In this document: in pieces, positions 1 to 8,018 of the stretch
How positions within the stretch are numbered: the stretch's first letter is position 1
Layout of the letters: every line of letters starts with the position of its first letter
Assembly: GCF_036013745.1 (NCBI RefSeq)
Contig: NZ_CP107880.1
Coordinates: 7,316,001 to 7,380,000, forward strand
Origin: Streptomyces sp. NBC_00483
GTDB lineage: Bacteria > Actinomycetota > Actinomycetes > Streptomycetales > Streptomycetaceae
Length of the DNA stretch: 64,000 nt
Reading direction: 5' to 3'
Made by a program: the position numbers and the translations under genes
Notes under the pieces: generated by a model
Database searches by the model: none
Told to the model about the DNA's origin: nothing
What the model saw: the letters and a program-made list of their open reading frames with translations, nothing else

Positions 1-17
1 GGATAAATCGTGATCTG

Positions 18-75
18 CGCAATCGGATTGCGAATCCTGGCCGATGATCGCGCAAAGCGTGGTGCATGATTGCGC
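18..75. promoter_or_regulatory. Candidate Lrp/AsnC operator cluster
   Basis: Two inverted repeats lie just before the Lrp-type gene. The first is CGCAAT-CGG-ATTGCG at 18-32, a perfect 6-3-6 palindrome. The second is GCGCAA at 50-55 facing TTGCGC at 70-75, ending one base before the ATG at 77. Four TTGCGC-like half-sites in 58 bp fit binding by a multimeric Lrp-family protein and probable autoregulation. That is inference: no footprint can be read from sequence. Whatever lies left of base 1 may share the site. Confidence 0.5.
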
Positions 76-76
76 C

Positions 77-526
77 ATGGACCGGATCGACCTGCATATC
101 TTGCGCGAGCTCCAGGAGGACGGCCGCCTGAGCAATCAGGACCTGGCCGCCCGCGTCGGCCTCAGCCCGTCCCCGTGCATGCGCCGCGTGCGGCAGCTGG
201 AGAAGGACGGCGTCATCCAGGGCTACCGCGCGATCGTCGACCCGGACGCCGTCGGCCGCGGCTTCGAGGTCCTCGTCTCCATCGAGGTGCGTCGCGACCG
301 GGCCTCCGTCGAGGCCTTCGAGCACGCGCTCCAGGACATCCCCGACGTCATCGAGGCCTACCGCCTCTTCGGCAGCCCCGGCTGCCTGCTGCGCATCGCG
401 GTCGCCGACCTCGCCGCGTACGAACGCCTGTGGATCGAGGAGCTCACCGCGCTCGACGGGGTCACCGAGGTGAACTCGCAGATCATCATGAAGCGCATCA
501 AGGAGCCGAAGGGGCTGCCGGTCTAG
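77..526 (+). CDS. Lrp/AsnC-family transcriptional regulator
   Basis: A 149-residue DNA-binding regulator of the leucine-responsive/AsnC family. Residues 4-55 form the winged helix-turn-helix (IDLHILRELQEDGRLS followed by LAARVGLSPSPCMRRV). Residues 60-145 are the RAM effector and oligomerisation domain. Length is normal for the family. The ATG at 77 is preferred over an in-frame ATG at 44 because the helix-turn-helix begins right after it and because the earlier start would place coding sequence across the palindromes at 18-75. Lrp proteins of this size usually sense an amino acid and control an adjacent transport or catabolic gene; the left neighbour is outside the window, so the target is unknown. 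The convergent neighbour is an alanyl-tRNA synthetase paralogue, but a functional link is not shown. Confidence 0.9.
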   Translation: MDRIDLHILRELQEDGRLSNQDLAARVGLSPSPCMRRVRQLEKDGVIQGYRAIVDPDAVGRGFEVLVSIEVRRDRASVEAFEHALQDIPDVIEAYRLFGSPGCLLRIAVADLAAYERLWIEELTALDGVTEVNSQIIMKRIKEPKGLPV

Positions 527-546
527 AGGCAGCTGCCGGTCTGGAA

Positions 547-573
547 GGGGCTGCCGGTCTGGCCGACAGCCCC
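547..573. terminator. Hairpin between convergent genes
   Basis: GGGGCTGCCGG at 547-557 pairs with CCGACAGCCCC at 563-573 with one mismatch and a 5-nt loop. It lies between the Lrp gene stop (526) and the synthetase paralogue stop (581), so it can serve both strands. The 11-mer GCTGCCGGTCT occurs three times between about 512 and 560, suggesting the hairpin arose by short local duplication. Confidence 0.6.
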
Positions 574-580
574 TGGGGCG

Positions 581-1747
581 CTACCGCTCCCGCAGGTTCA
601 GCACCAGCTCGCGCGGCAGCCCGTGGGTGTCGTGCAGATAGTGCAGGTCCTCCTCGCTCAGCGGGCCCGAGAATCGCGGCCGTGACAGCACCTTCCTGCC
701 GCGCTCCAGGAGCCGGTCGAAGCGCAGCTCCTCGTCGAGCAGTACCTGGCGGACGTACGACGGGTCGACGTCCTGGCGGAAGTGGTCCAGGGTGTGCCGG
801 ATCAGCTCGACCGGCAGGTCCCCGAGCGTGCGGGTCGGATCCTCGCGGCGCAGCACGGTCAGCACCCTGCGGATCAGCCGGCGCAGCACGTATCCGCGCC
901 CGGTGTTCGACGGCCGCACCCCGTCGCCGACGACCACGACGGACGAGCGCAGATGGTCGCCGACCACCCGGAACGACGGCTCGTCCAGCGGCCACAGGCC
1001 CGGCAGCAACCGCCGCCACGGATCGAAGACATCGCACTCGAAGACGGACGTCCTGCCCTGCAACAGCGTGGAAAGCCGCTCCAGGCCGAGGCCCGTGTCG
1101 ACGTTGCGCTGGGGGAGCGGCACCAACGAGCCGTCGTCCAGGCGCCGGTAACGCATCGTCACGTGGTTCCACACCTCCACCCAGCGCTCGTCCTTGGTCG
1201 GCGTCGACTCCGGCGGGGTGTCCCCGGTCCACAGGAAGATCTCCGAGTCGGGACCGCACGGCCCGGTCGGCCCGTTGTCCCACCAGTTGTCCTCGACGGT
1301 CTCCTCGATCGGCAACCCGCGCCGCTCCCACACCTCCCGCGAACCGGTGTCGGGCCCTGTCTGCTCGTCGCCGCCGAACACGGTCACGTACAGCATCCGC
1401 GGATCGATGCCGAAGCCCTCGGTGAGCAACTCGTATCCCCACTCCAGGCTCTGCGGCCCCTCGTAGTCGCCGAGCGACCACGTGCCGAGCATCTCGAAGA
1501 CCGTCAGATGCGTGGGGTCGCCGACCTCCTCCAGGTCCGTGGTCCGCAGACACCGCTGTACGTTGACGAGCCGTCGGCCCAGCGGATGGGGGCGGCCCTC
1601 CAGGTACGGGGTGAGCGGGTGCATCCCGGAGGTGGTGAACAGGACCGGGTCGCCGGGCGGCGGCAGCAGGGTCGAGCCGGTGATCCGGCGGTGGCCGCGG
1701 TCCTCGTAGAACTCGGTGAACGTGCGGATGACGTCGTCGGTGCGCAT
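581..1747 (-). CDS. Alanyl-tRNA synthetase catalytic-core paralogue, no editing domain
   Basis: A 388-residue protein that reads as the class II aminoacylation and tRNA-recognition part of AlaRS. Visible motifs are the motif-2 region (QRCLRTTDLEEVGD, then FEMLGTWSLGDY near residues 84-95), DNGPTGPCGPDSEI at 157-170, NVDTGLGLERL at 215-225 (motif 3), GDHLRSS at 263-269 and GRGYVLRRLIRR at 283-294. It ends just after LHDTHGLP, the point where full-length AlaRS (about 870-890 residues) enters its editing domain, so the editing and C-Ala domains are absent. The start is the ATG at 1747, with GAAGGAG a few bases upstream. Possible roles are an alanyl-tRNA or aminoacyl donor enzyme, tolerance to an AlaRS inhibitor, or a stress isoform. 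The family assignment is firm; the role is not known. Confidence 0.88.
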   Translation of the reverse strand: MRTDDVIRTFTEFYEDRGHRRITGSTLLPPPGDPVLFTTSGMHPLTPYLEGRPHPLGRRLVNVQRCLRTTDLEEVGDPTHLTVFEMLGTWSLGDYEGPQSLEWGYELLTEGFGIDPRMLYVTVFGGDEQTGPDTGSREVWERRGLPIEETVEDNWWDNGPTGPCGPDSEIFLWTGDTPPESTPTKDERWVEVWNHVTMRYRRLDDGSLVPLPQRNVDTGLGLERLSTLLQGRTSVFECDVFDPWRRLLPGLWPLDEPSFRVVGDHLRSSVVVVGDGVRPSNTGRGYVLRRLIRRVLTVLRREDPTRTLGDLPVELIRHTLDHFRQDVDPSYVRQVLLDEELRFDRLLERGRKVLSRPRFSGPLSEEDLHYLHDTHGLPRELVLNLRER

Positions 1748-2068
1748 GGGGTGACTCCTTCGCGTGATGCGGGCGGGAGGCACCGGAAGCGGCCGGACGG
1801 AGCGCGGTGGGGCAAAAAAGTACCGGCGGCCGTTTCCGGTCGCCGGTGGGAAGAGGTGGGTACGTCAGGCGGCGGCAACCGGCGAGCTGGTCGCTCGCGC
1901 GGTCGCGGTGGTGGTGCTGCGGTCCATGACGTCCATGCCCTCGAAGGTAACGCGGTCCGCCCCGCCGCGGCCAGGCATTTTCTGTGGGTCCGCCCACGGT
2001 GGAGTTCGCGCCCGCCTGCGAGACTTCCCGTCAGGCAGTCGGCGGACCAAAGGGGCGGGAGAGCGGCG
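1748..2068. other. Divergent intergenic region
   Basis: These 321 bases separate the leftward synthetase paralogue from the rightward regulator. They contain a hexa-A run (1814-1819) and a short inverted repeat GTGGG-TCCG-CCCAC (1984-1997). No reading frame here has convincing start and codon features. No -35/-10 pair stands out clearly, although promoters for both neighbours must lie here. Confidence 0.5.
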
Positions 2069-3022
2069 GTGGGGCTGGAGGAGCTCGGACTCACGGCGGA
2101 CGAGGAAGCCGTGTACCAGGCGCTGATCGCGCTGCCCACGGCCCCGTACGAGCGGATCGTGGCGGCGGCGGGGCTGCCCGACGCGCGGGTGCGTGCGGCC
2201 TTGGATCCGCTGGTGGGGCGCGGGCTCGTGGTGCGCGCGGGCGACGGAGCCCGCTACGCGGCGGCGCCGCCGGCCGTCGCCCTCGGCGCCGAACTCGCCC
2301 TCCAGCGCGAGCGGTTGCAGCGTGCGGAGCTGGCGGTCGCGCGGCTGGCGGAGACGTACCGCACGGCGACCGCGGACCGCGCGCAGCGCGAACTCGTCGA
2401 GATCGTCGAGGGCGCCGAGGCGATCCGCACCCGCTATCTCCAGCTCCAGCTCTCCGCCCGCGACACCATCGACATCCTCTCGGCGGGCGAACCCGCCGCC
2501 GTCACCCCCGCCGACAGCGAGGAGGTGACCGCCATCGGCCGCAACGTGCGGGTGCGGGCCGTCATCGACCAGGGCTTCCTCAAGGAGCCGGACGCCGCCC
2601 AGCACGTCGCGCAGTCCCTCGCCGACGGCGTGCAGGTGCGCACCGTCGCCGAGGTCCCGTACAAGCTGATCCTGTGCGACGGCGCCGTGGCGATGCTGCC
2701 GCTGCACGGGCGGGGCGCGCCCGTGGACCCGGCGGTCGTGCTGCGCGGCGGACTCGCCCATGTGGCAAGGGAGTTGTTCGAGCAGGTGTGGCAGCGCGGC
2801 CGGCCCTACCAGGAGCCGGACGTCGGCGGTGACGCGCTCGACCCCCTGGACGCGCACATTCTCCGGCTGCTGCTCGCCGGGTTCACGGACACTGCGGTCG
2901 CAGGTCAACTCGGCATGTCCGTAAGGACGTTGCAGCGCCGCCTCCAGGCGCTGATGGTGCGCGCGGAGGCGACGACACGGCTGCAACTGGGCTGGTACGC
3001 GCACCAGCACAACTGGGTCTGA
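2069..3022 (+). CDS. TrmB-like/LuxR-type helix-turn-helix regulator (module 1)
   Basis: A 317-residue regulator with two DNA-binding-like ends. The N-terminus (GLEELGLTADEEAVYQALI and the following 50 residues) resembles a TrmB-type winged helix. The last 60 residues (LRLLLAGFTDTAVAGQLGMS, then VRTLQRRLQALM) are a LuxR/GerE-like helix-turn-helix in which the usual recognition-helix pattern is altered to LQRRLQ. The middle (residues 80-240) resembles a ligand or phospholipase-D-like sensor segment. The GTG start at 2069 has GGGAGAG upstream. A second gene of identical architecture lies at 30385-31365, and both sit against a very long S8 protease; here the protease is convergent and 26 bp away. 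Control of the protease is inferred from the repeated pairing. Confidence 0.82.
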   Translation: MGLEELGLTADEEAVYQALIALPTAPYERIVAAAGLPDARVRAALDPLVGRGLVVRAGDGARYAAAPPAVALGAELALQRERLQRAELAVARLAETYRTATADRAQRELVEIVEGAEAIRTRYLQLQLSARDTIDILSAGEPAAVTPADSEEVTAIGRNVRVRAVIDQGFLKEPDAAQHVAQSLADGVQVRTVAEVPYKLILCDGAVAMLPLHGRGAPVDPAVVLRGGLAHVARELFEQVWQRGRPYQEPDVGGDALDPLDAHILRLLLAGFTDTAVAGQLGMSVRTLQRRLQALMVRAEATTRLQLGWYAHQHNWV

Positions 3023-3023
3023 A

Positions 3024-3061
3024 ATCAGGCTGGTTGAAGGTGATCGGGCTAGTTGAGAGTG
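3024..3061. repeat. 19 bp imperfect tandem repeat at a convergent junction
   Basis: ATCAGGCTGGTTGAAGGTG (3024-3042) is followed directly by ATCGGGCTAGTTGAGAGTG (3043-3061), with 15 of 19 bases identical. The stop codon of the leftward protease gene lies inside the second copy and the stop of the regulator lies just before the first. No strong hairpin terminator is seen in the 26 bp between the two stop codons. Confidence 0.7.
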
Positions 3062-6000
3062 ACCGCCCGTGTCACCTCCTGCTCGACCGTCAGCCCGCCG
3101 GGCGCCTTCGCCGTGGCCCGCAGCGACACCGAACCGGCGTCGCGCGGCGTGCTCAGGACGGTCGTCCAGTGCCCGTCACCGGACCGCTTCAGCGACGCGT
3201 CCCGCCAGCTCGCCCCGCCGTCGTACGACACCTGGAGCGTCGCCGAGGAGGCGCTGACGCCACCGGTGTACGCGGCCGAGCGCAGCCCCAGTCCGAGGCG
3301 CTTGCCCGCCCTGGCGCCGCCCCGCAGATCGGTGTCGACCTCGTAGGAGAGGTTCAGCAGCGGCAGGTCGGCGCGGCCCGTGCCCGACGGCAGCGGCTTG
3401 TAGTCGAAGCCCCACGTGGTCGCCGTCTTCGTGGACGTCGTCCAGGCGGCGGTGTCCCGCTGTCCGGTCGCCACCAGCTTGTACGAGCCCGCCGTCATGT
3501 TCGCCGCCCGGCCCGACTGGGCGTTGAACCCGGCCACTTGGGTGTCGCCGCGGTAGAGCGTGGTCTGCTTGGCGCCGCCACCGGCACCGGTGTGGCCGTC
3601 CTCGGAGCCCGACCAGATCGCGGTGTTCCACTGGAAGAGATCGCTGCTGTTCTGGTACGCGGTGTACGTGCCGCCGAAGCGGGGCGCCTGCACCGGCTTG
3701 AACCAGCCGGTGTCGTAGCGCTTCCCCGCGGTGTAGGACGACGTCTGCCCTCTCTCGAAGTAGCCCGCGGCCGCGCCGAGTCCGGTGTGCTGCTCGAACC
3801 AGGACCCGGTGGCACCCGTGCCCCCGGAGACGTACTCGGTGGTGGTGCGGCCGAACTTGTCGTACGTGTCGCCGCCGAGCGCCGGGCTCCACGACGGGAC
3901 GAAGTAGCGCCCGCCGGTGCCGAGCGTGCCTGGCTGCGCGTAGATGCTGTTGTCGACGCGGGCCAGGTCGCGGTTCTTCGGTGCATAGGCCAGTGATGTG
4001 TCCGGGATGCCGCCGTCGAAGGTCTTCGCCAGGTCGTACGTGTAGTCCGGGTACTCCTTCGCCCGCACCTTCAGCGTGCCGCGGCCGGGCTTCGCCTCGG
4101 CGATGAGGCGGGCGCCGTCACCCTGCTCCACGGACGCGACGGAGAGGCCGGCGGCGCCCGAGTAGGACTGGAAGAGGCGGCCGGGGGCGTCGTTGACGAC
4201 GATCAGCATGGCGGCGCCGGCGTCCGCGGCCGCCTGGGCCCGCGCGCTCGCGGTGACGGCGTCGTCGCGGTCGACGAGCACGGCCTTGCCCTTGGCGTCC
4301 AGGTCCACGTAGTCGGCCGCCGCGCCCCGACCGGCGTACACGGTCTTCAGGGCGCGCACCCCGTCGCGGAACGCGGTCTTCGGCTGGGCGGTCAGCGTGA
4401 TGTCGCGGCCGGTGCCGGTCTCGGCGTCGAAGGCCTTCTCCCGCATCCGCCAGTGGGCGAACGCCTTCAGCGTCCCGTCGGCCACCTTCTTCGTCGGCGT
4501 GAGGTACAGCGAGTCGTACTTGCCGGCCAGCAGCACGGAGGAGGACCAGCCGTGCTCCGACGAACTACCGTACGTGCGTTGGACGTTGAAGACCGTCTGG
4601 ACCGTCTCGCTCTCCCGCTCCGGTACCGCGTACGCCTTGCGTGCCTTCCTCGCGTCGAGTGCGGCCGTCCCCTTCGGGTGGGCGGCGCCGAGTGTCACCT
4701 CGTCGGAGATCAGCAGCGCCTCGCCGAGCGAACCGTCGCTGCCGCCGGGCACGTCCACGTACGAGGAGGCGGTGTAGCGACCCGGAGGGAGCCGCAGCGT
4801 CGCCTCGCCGTCGGCGTCCACGTTGATGTACTCGGGGTCCTTCTCGGCGGTGGAGTACAGCGCGACGGTGTCCGCGAGCGGCTTGCCGTCGCGGCCCGTC
4901 ACCTTGACCGTGTAGTCGTACATCTCCGCCTCCTTGAAGAGGGCGAAGGCGGTCCGGGCGACCACGGTGTCCGAGGCGGAGGGGGTGGCCAGGACATGAC
5001 CGGAGAACGTGGTGCCCGCCGGGACCTTCGACGGGTCGAGGCTCAGCGTCACCTCGGCGGTGCCGTGTGCGGGGACGGACAGCTTCGACGCCGACAGGGC
5101 GTACGCGTCGTCGTCCGTGTCCAGGGAGAGGGCGAGCGACACGTCCGCGTCACCGTCGTTGCGGTAGGTGACCGTGCGCGTGGTCGCCTTCGCGTCGGCG
5201 TTCGGCCAGTCGTAGGTGGCCGCCGCGACGGAGCCGGTCGCCCCGATCGTGGCGTCCACGGCGGCGGCCGCGTCGACGCGCCCGGAGCCGACCTCGTACG
5301 GAGACTCGCCGGTCTTGTCCGACGTCGACATCAGCGCGTCCTTGACGCGCTCGCCGCTCCAGTCGGGGTGACGCTGCTTCAGGATCGCGGCGGCGCCCGC
5401 CACCAGCGGCGTCGCCATCGACGTGCCGCTCATCGTCCGGTACGGGCCACTGGTCCAGCCCGGCACCGACTGCGAGGCGGCGGCGGTGACGTCCACGCCG
5501 GGCGCGGAGACGTCGGGCTTGAGGGAGTGCGTGCCGGTCAGCGGGCCCTGGCTGGAGAAGGAGGCGCGCTCGTCGCCCCCGTCGACCGCGCCGACGGTCA
5601 GCGCGGACGCGGCGGCGCCGGGGGTGCCGATGGTGCCGGGGTCGTAGGCGTTGCCCGCGGCGATCACGTACAGCGGACCGCCGTCCGCGGACAGCGCGTT
5701 CACCGCCTGCGACATCGGATCCTCGCCGTCCGAGCCGTCGGGGGAGCCGAGGCTCATCGAGACGACGTCGGCGCCCTGCGCCTTCGCCCACTCCATGCCG
5801 GCGATCGAGTCGGAGTCCTGTCCTGTGCCCGCGTTGCTCAGCACCTTGCCGACGAGGAGACGGGCGCCGGGGGCCGCGCCCTTCTCCTTACCGTCGGACG
5901 CGGCGCCCGTTCCGGCGATGGTGGAGGCGGTGTGCGTGCCGTGGCCGTTGCCGTCGTCGACGTCCTGGCCGGCGACGAAGCTCTTGGACTCCTCGACCTG

Positions 6001-6732
6001 GCCCACCAGGTCCGGGTGGTCGAGGTCGGCGCCCGTGTCGAGCACCGCGACCTTCACGTCCTTGCCGTCGAAGCCCTTCCGCCAGGCGTCGGTCGCCTTG
6101 ATCTGCGCGGTCTCGTCGGCGAGCGAGGCCTCCACCCTGCCGTCGAGCCACAGCTTGCCGATGCCGCCGTCGAGGGACTTCGGCGCCTTCCCCGGGGCGA
6201 TGTCCTTCCAAAACATGCGGGCCTCGTCCTTGTCCGCGCGCAGCGCCGTCGCGTCGATCGACGCGAGCGTGCGGACGGGCTCGGCGCCCTTGGGGGCGGC
6301 CGGGGGACGGGCGGAGCGGGACGTCGCGGGCGCCGACGCGATCAGCGGTACGCCGCCGGTGCGGGCGTCGTCGTAGCCCATCGCGACCAGTTGCGTGACG
6401 TCGAAGAGGCGCGGGTCCAGCTTCCCGGCGGCCAGCAGTGGCATCGCCTCGACCGGCACGACGTACGTGTCGTCGCCCTGGGTACGGACCTGCACCCCGC
6501 GGCCGTTCTCGTCGGCAGGGTCGACGGTCACGACGTCCTGACGGCCCGGCAGATCGGTGTAGTGCACGACGTCGCCGGTGACCAGCGTGATGTCGTGGGC
6601 CCGGCCGCGGGGTGCGGCGGTGGCCGCGTCCGAGGCGTCGGATGCCGGAGCGGCCACCGCCATCCACCCGATGAGCGCCATGGTGAGCGCGGTGGCCGTC
6701 GGCAGTGAACGGCGTCTGGATATGGATCTCAT
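3049..6732 (-). CDS. Secreted S8 (subtilisin-like) serine protease, 1227 aa (module 1)
   Basis: An extracellular peptidase. An N-terminal signal peptide (RSISRRRS, then a hydrophobic stretch ending near AAPASDA, about residue 30) is followed by a propeptide-like region to about 215. The catalytic domain carries the triad: D232 in AVLDTGAD, H264 in GNGHGTH and S438 in GTSMATP, with the oxyanion Asn at 361 (AAGN). Downstream lie a fibronectin-like region, a PA-like insert near 880-950 (VLVDRDDAV, AAMLIVVNDAP) and beta-rich C-terminal domains. At 1227 residues it is far longer than classical subtilisins. The ATG at 6732 is the only sensible start ahead of the signal peptide, but the ribosome binding site is weak. 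It is a paralogue of the protease at 31559-35314. Confidence 0.92.
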   Translation of the reverse strand: MRSISRRRSLPTATALTMALIGWMAVAAPASDASDAATAAPRGRAHDITLVTGDVVHYTDLPGRQDVVTVDPADENGRGVQVRTQGDDTYVVPVEAMPLLAAGKLDPRLFDVTQLVAMGYDDARTGGVPLIASAPATSRSARPPAAPKGAEPVRTLASIDATALRADKDEARMFWKDIAPGKAPKSLDGGIGKLWLDGRVEASLADETAQIKATDAWRKGFDGKDVKVAVLDTGADLDHPDLVGQVEESKSFVAGQDVDDGNGHGTHTASTIAGTGAASDGKEKGAAPGARLLVGKVLSNAGTGQDSDSIAGMEWAKAQGADVVSMSLGSPDGSDGEDPMSQAVNALSADGGPLYVIAAGNAYDPGTIGTPGAAASALTVGAVDGGDERASFSSQGPLTGTHSLKPDVSAPGVDVTAAASQSVPGWTSGPYRTMSGTSMATPLVAGAAAILKQRHPDWSGERVKDALMSTSDKTGESPYEVGSGRVDAAAAVDATIGATGSVAAATYDWPNADAKATTRTVTYRNDGDADVSLALSLDTDDDAYALSASKLSVPAHGTAEVTLSLDPSKVPAGTTFSGHVLATPSASDTVVARTAFALFKEAEMYDYTVKVTGRDGKPLADTVALYSTAEKDPEYINVDADGEATLRLPPGRYTASSYVDVPGGSDGSLGEALLISDEVTLGAAHPKGTAALDARKARKAYAVPERESETVQTVFNVQRTYGSSSEHGWSSSVLLAGKYDSLYLTPTKKVADGTLKAFAHWRMREKAFDAETGTGRDITLTAQPKTAFRDGVRALKTVYAGRGAAADYVDLDAKGKAVLVDRDDAVTASARAQAAADAGAAMLIVVNDAPGRLFQSYSGAAGLSVASVEQGDGARLIAEAKPGRGTLKVRAKEYPDYTYDLAKTFDGGIPDTSLAYAPKNRDLARVDNSIYAQPGTLGTGGRYFVPSWSPALGGDTYDKFGRTTTEYVSGGTGATGSWFEQHTGLGAAAGYFERGQTSSYTAGKRYDTGWFKPVQAPRFGGTYTAYQNSSDLFQWNTAIWSGSEDGHTGAGGGAKQTTLYRGDTQVAGFNAQSGRAANMTAGSYKLVATGQRDTAAWTTSTKTATTWGFDYKPLPSGTGRADLPLLNLSYEVDTDLRGGARAGKRLGLGLRSAAYTGGVSASSATLQVSYDGGASWRDASLKRSGDGHWTTVLSTPRDAGSVSLRATAKAPGGLTVEQEVTRAVTLN

Positions 6733-6786
6733 GCAGAGGGTCTAGCGGGCGCCGCCCGCCGCGCACAGCACCGTCCGGTGGCGGCC

Positions 6787-6802
6787 TTCCGACATGGCGG
6801 AA
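6787..6802. promoter_or_regulatory. Candidate operator upstream of S8 protease 1
   Basis: TTCCG-ACATGG-CGGAA is a perfect 5-6-5 palindrome, 55 bp upstream of the protease start at 6732 on the minus strand. Its right part (TGGCGGAAACCGG) resembles the GGCGGGAAACGG half-site upstream of the second protease module. The target regulator is inferred, not shown. Confidence 0.35.
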
Positions 6803-6823
6803 ACCGGACGGGTGCAAACCGGG

Positions 6824-7351
6824 TCAGACGCGGCGGATCGCGCCTCGGCCCACCGCCGAGAGCAGTGACCCGATGGCGATTCCGATGACCAGGTACACGC
6901 CCGCTGTGCCGAACTTCGCCTCCCAGGTCAGGCTCGTGGTGAACGGCAGCAGCACCATGACCGCGGTCGCGAGGCCGATGATCCAGGAGAAGAAGCTGCC
7001 GGGGCGCGGGGTCGCCACGATCAGCAGGTTGAGCAGCGCGGTCGCGAGCAGCGCGGTCACGGCCGCGCCCATCGCCAGGGTGCCCGTGGTGGCGATGTTC
7101 ATCAGGCCGTCGCCCGCCGGGGCGAACACCGGGATGTCGAGGACACCGCGTACGAGGAGCAGGGCGACCACCGCGGTGAGGGCGGCGATCACCGCGGTCA
7201 TCACTCCGCCCGCCCACAGCTTTCCCGCGTCGAGCCGGGGCTGCGGTTCGGGTGCGTACGCCGGTTCGGGCTGTCCATAGGGCTGCCCGTACTGCTGATA
7301 CTGCTCGTACTGTCCGTAGGGCTGTCCGTAGGGCGATTTCTGTGGTTCCAC
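6824..7351 (-). CDS. DUF6069-like integral membrane protein
   Basis: A 175-residue protein with a Tyr/Gln/Pro-rich cytoplasmic N-terminus built from YGQPYGQ-like repeats (residues 8-40) and four predicted transmembrane segments at about 45-70, 88-110, 118-137 and 148-168. The pattern matches what I recall of DUF6069 in Streptomyces; no function is known to me. It starts at GTG 7351 with GGAAAG upstream, and that GGAAAG is supplied by the last unit of the 12 bp tandem repeat at 7358-7405. It follows the SHOCT-domain gene on the same strand with a 63 bp gap, so the two are probably co-transcribed. Confidence 0.75.
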   Translation of the reverse strand: MEPQKSPYGQPYGQYEQYQQYGQPYGQPEPAYAPEPQPRLDAGKLWAGGVMTAVIAALTAVVALLLVRGVLDIPVFAPAGDGLMNIATTGTLAMGAAVTALLATALLNLLIVATPRPGSFFSWIIGLATAVMVLLPFTTSLTWEAKFGTAGVYLVIGIAIGSLLSAVGRGAIRRV

Positions 7352-7357
7352 GATGAG

Positions 7358-7405
7358 GCTTTCCGGTTGGCTTTCCGGTCGGGTTTCCGGTGGGTTTTCC
7401 GATGA
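7358..7405. repeat. 12 bp tandem repeat in the SHOCT-DUF6069 gap
   Basis: Four consecutive 12-mers occur: GCTTTCCGGTTG, GCTTTCCGGTCG, GGTTTCCGGTGG and the decayed GTTTTCCGATGA. On the coding (minus) strand each unit reads as a GGAAA-containing block, and the unit nearest the DUF6069 start acts as its ribosome binding site. Copy-number change would alter the spacing between the two genes without touching either protein. Confidence 0.8.
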
Positions 7406-7414
7406 CGGTGGGGT

Positions 7415-7804
7415 TCAGGCGAGAAGTTTTGCCTTCGCCTTCTCGAATTCCTCGTCGGTGAGTGCGCCGGACTTGTGGAGCTCGGCGAGCCGGGCCAATT
7501 CCTCGGTTCCGCCGCCGGATTCCGTCGCCGTCCTGCGGATGTAGTCCTGGAACCTGGATTCGGCCTGCTTGGCCCGATCGGCGTCGCGTCGGCCCATTCC
7601 GTTGCCGCGCGCGATCACGTAGATCAGCACGCCGATATACGGCAGCACAATGCAGAGAAGGAGCCAGCCGGCCTTGCTCCAGCCGGTCAGCGAGTCGTCG
7701 CGGAAGACGTCCATGACGATCCTGAACAGCAGGAACAGCCACATGACCCAGAGAAACAGGAACAGCATGGTGAGGAAGAGGTCGAGCAGGGGATAGTCGT
7801 CCAT
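7415..7804 (-). CDS. Membrane protein with PLD-nuclease N-like and SHOCT domains
   Basis: A 129-residue protein. Residues 5-35 (a hydrophobic Leu/Phe-rich helix) and 45-67 (GWLLLCIVLPYIGVLIYVIA) are two transmembrane helices of the type seen in PLDc_N (phospholipase D N-terminal) proteins. The C-terminus, about residues 98-128 (LARLAELHKSGALTDEEFEK), is a SHOCT domain, a short amphipathic oligomerisation motif. GAGGGAATC precedes the ATG at 7804. It is transcribed with the downstream DUF6069 gene. SHOCT proteins of this kind are common in Streptomyces without a defined role; membrane-associated oligomerisation is the most that can be inferred. Confidence 0.82.
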   Translation of the reverse strand: MDDYPLLDLFLTMLFLFLWVMWLFLLFRIVMDVFRDDSLTGWSKAGWLLLCIVLPYIGVLIYVIARGNGMGRRDADRAKQAESRFQDYIRRTATESGGGTEELARLAELHKSGALTDEEFEKAKAKLLA

Positions 7805-8018
7805 GATTCCCTCTCTCCGGCGCGGCGGATGTTCGGTGCAGTATCACCCGCCTTTCCGGCGCCCGCATTTCGGCCGGACACGGGGCGTGGACACGCCGCG
7901 AATTCATCGGCATCGGCCCGTCACTCGTCCGGCCCCGTCCGTCTCGCCCGTCGGCGGCGCAGCGGTTCCCCTGGCATTCACATCAGCGCGTCGGGGGCGC
8001 GCCGAAAAGGAGGCAACG

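Noticed and set aside
44..76. Earlier ATG for the Lrp-type regulator
   Set aside because: The 11 extra residues have no family similarity and lie over the putative operator.
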